From Spirochaetes bacterium ADurb.Bin110 (lineage in GTDB: Bacteria > Spirochaetota > Spirochaetia > Treponematales > Rectinemataceae), in NCBI GenBank assembly GCA_002070755.1, contig MWDY01000267.1, forward strand, positions 1 through 15,902: 15,902 nucleotides of DNA, in the 5' to 3' direction. Of the stretch, positions 14,845 to 15,902 are shown piece by piece; position 1 is the first letter of the stretch, and each line of letters starts with the position of its first letter. The notes under the pieces are model-generated. The model was not told where the DNA came from. It worked only from the letters and a program-made list of their open reading frames with translations, and ran no database searches. The translations under genes and the position numbers were made by a program.

Positions 14845-15777
14845 TTATTCCAACAGCATGATGCATTGTTGCACGATATCATCTGCTGTAAGACCATACG
14901 CCTTGAAAAGATCTACAGGTTTGCCTGAACGTCCAAATTTATCCTGGATACCAATACGGGCAAACTTTATATTTGATTTGCCCACAAGGACTTCAGCGAC
15001 AGCTGACCCTAGCCCTCCTATTATCGAATGCTCTTCAGCGGTCACCACGGCTCGACATTGAGAAGCTATTTCTAAAATCAACTCAGCATCGATTGGCTTT
15101 AGGGTGTGCATATTGATGACGCCAGCCTTTATGCCATGAAGAGACAATCTTTCAGCAGCTGCGAGTGCTTCTTTCACCATGAGCCCTGTAGCCACAATGC
15201 AGACATCACCAGGTTCACGCATGATATTTGCCTTGCCAATTGCAAAAGCACTGTCTTCATTTGTTATTACTTCGACAACCGGCCGAGCAACGCGAATATA
15301 TACCGGTCCATCCAAGCTCGCGGCAGCGAAAACCGCCTTGCGGGTTTCAAAAGGGTCACAAGGAACAAGGATTGTCATTCCTGGTAGCACTCGCATTAGT
15401 GCGATATCTTCGATGCTCTGATGACTTGCACCATCTTCGCCTACAGAAAGTCCTGAGTGAGAGAGCCCAAATTTTACATTTGCATTGGGATATGCGATGG
15501 AATTACGAATTTGCTCATATGCTCTTCCTGCACCAAAGAGCGCGAAAGTACTTACAAAAGGCAAAAGCCCTGAATGGGCAAACCCCGCAGCTGCCCCCAT
15601 CATATTCGCTTCAGCAAGACCAAAGTTGAAAAACCGATCGGGAAACTTAGATGCAAAAATACTCGTCATTGTCGCATGAGAAAGATCTGCATCCAGCACC
15701 ACCACTTTTTGATCGATTGAACCAAGTTCGGCAAGCGCCTCGCCATAGGCGACTCTCAATGATTTGCTCTCAGACAT
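14845..15777 (-). CDS. Transketolase, C-terminal subunit
   Basis: A 310-residue subunit of a split thiamine-diphosphate transketolase. It contains the pyrimidine-binding domain (residues about 5-165) and the C-terminal transketolase domain (about 185-305). FNFGLAEANMMGAAAGFA (51-67) holds the catalytic Glu56 that activates the cofactor, and FGLSHSGLSVGEDGASHQS (from about 103) is the typical substrate-channel loop. MHTLKPIDAE and the EEHSIIGGLGSA segment mark the C-terminal domain. It must pair with the N-terminal subunit encoded just upstream. The two genes overlap by eight bases, so they are coupled. The split form is common in anaerobes and in dedicated sugar pathways. Confidence 0.95.
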   Translation of the reverse strand: MSESKSLRVAYGEALAELGSIDQKVVVLDADLSHATMTSIFASKFPDRFFNFGLAEANMMGAAAGFAHSGLLPFVSTFALFGAGRAYEQIRNSIAYPNANVKFGLSHSGLSVGEDGASHQSIEDIALMRVLPGMTILVPCDPFETRKAVFAAASLDGPVYIRVARPVVEVITNEDSAFAIGKANIMREPGDVCIVATGLMVKEALAAAERLSLHGIKAGVINMHTLKPIDAELILEIASQCRAVVTAEEHSIIGGLGSAVAEVLVGKSNIKFARIGIQDKFGRSGKPVDLFKAYGLTADDIVQQCIMLLE

Positions 15778-15902
15778 TTTGCGTTCCTTTTAGCTCGCAC
15801 ATTGCTTGAGTGTACTCCTCGGTGTTGATCGGTTTGCCATGCCAGCCAACATTATTCTCCATGAATGAGATTCCCCTGCCCTTGACTGTCTCTGCGAGCA
15901 CG
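15770..15902 (-). CDS. Transketolase, N-terminal subunit, 3' end only
   Basis: The last 43 codons of a gene that enters from the right edge. The visible peptide, ETVKGRGISFMENNVGWHGK followed by PINTEEYTQAM, is the hallmark end of the thiamine-diphosphate-binding N-terminal transketolase subunit (K-G-x-G-I/V-S-F-M-E-N-N-x-x-W-H-G). Its stop lies inside the start of the C-terminal subunit gene, an eight-base overlap. The cofactor-binding GDG...N motif is outside the window. Confidence 0.92.
   Translation of the reverse strand, partial: VLAETVKGRGISFMENNVGWHGKPINTEEYTQAMCELKGTQNV

Overview
The window looks like chromosomal DNA of a free-living or host-associated heterotrophic bacterium with moderate GC, strong AGGAGG-type ribosome binding sites and TTGACA/TATAAT-like promoters. 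A TatT-like TPR lipoprotein-family relative (here with a type I signal peptide), next to TRAP and ribose-type ABC transporters and split transketolase genes, fits a Spirochaetota (Treponema-like) or another anaerobic fermenter. That taxonomic call is an inference with modest confidence. Every gene I could identify concerns uptake, catabolism or its regulation. I see no rRNA, tRNA, insertion sequence, phage gene or CRISPR array.

Layout. (1) 1-1385, minus strand: an RpiR-family regulator followed by the N-terminal 165 residues of isoaspartyl dipeptidase (iadA), cut by the window edge. A strong promoter (1433-1461) lies in the divergent gap. (2) 1555-2241, plus: an exported TPR/TatT-like protein. 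(3) 6514-2427, minus: a ribose-type (CUT2) ABC importer in the order binding protein, double ATPase, permease, trailed by a GNAT acetyltransferase. Upstream, a 420-base gap (6515-6934) holds a promoter, a LacI-like operator and a second palindrome. (4) 6935-7297, plus: a stand-alone PAS-fold protein whose start has no ribosome binding site. (5) 7393-13271, plus: an iclR-led catabolic operon (promoter, 33-bp perfect palindrome, iclR, DHDPS-family lyase, TRAP dctP, dctQ, dctM, second divergent DHDPS-family enzyme, candidate terminator). (6) 15902-13275, minus: the 3' end of a transketolase N-terminal subunit gene, the transketolase C-terminal subunit, a small cupin and a Gfo/Idh/MocA oxidoreductase, tightly packed with overlapping starts and stops.

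How it fits together. The IclR operon reads as a self-contained pathway: an organic or sugar acid enters through the TRAP system and is processed by two class I aldolase-fold enzymes that are not the lysine-biosynthesis DapA. The minus-strand operon at the right edge looks like carbohydrate catabolism with a dedicated two-subunit transketolase. Substrates cannot be assigned from sequence alone. Nothing here is plainly a new kind of system. The most unusual items are the operator architecture in front of iclR, the pair of diverged DHDPS-fold enzymes, the transketolase/cupin/oxidoreductase operon, and matching hairpins downstream of both solute-binding-protein genes.
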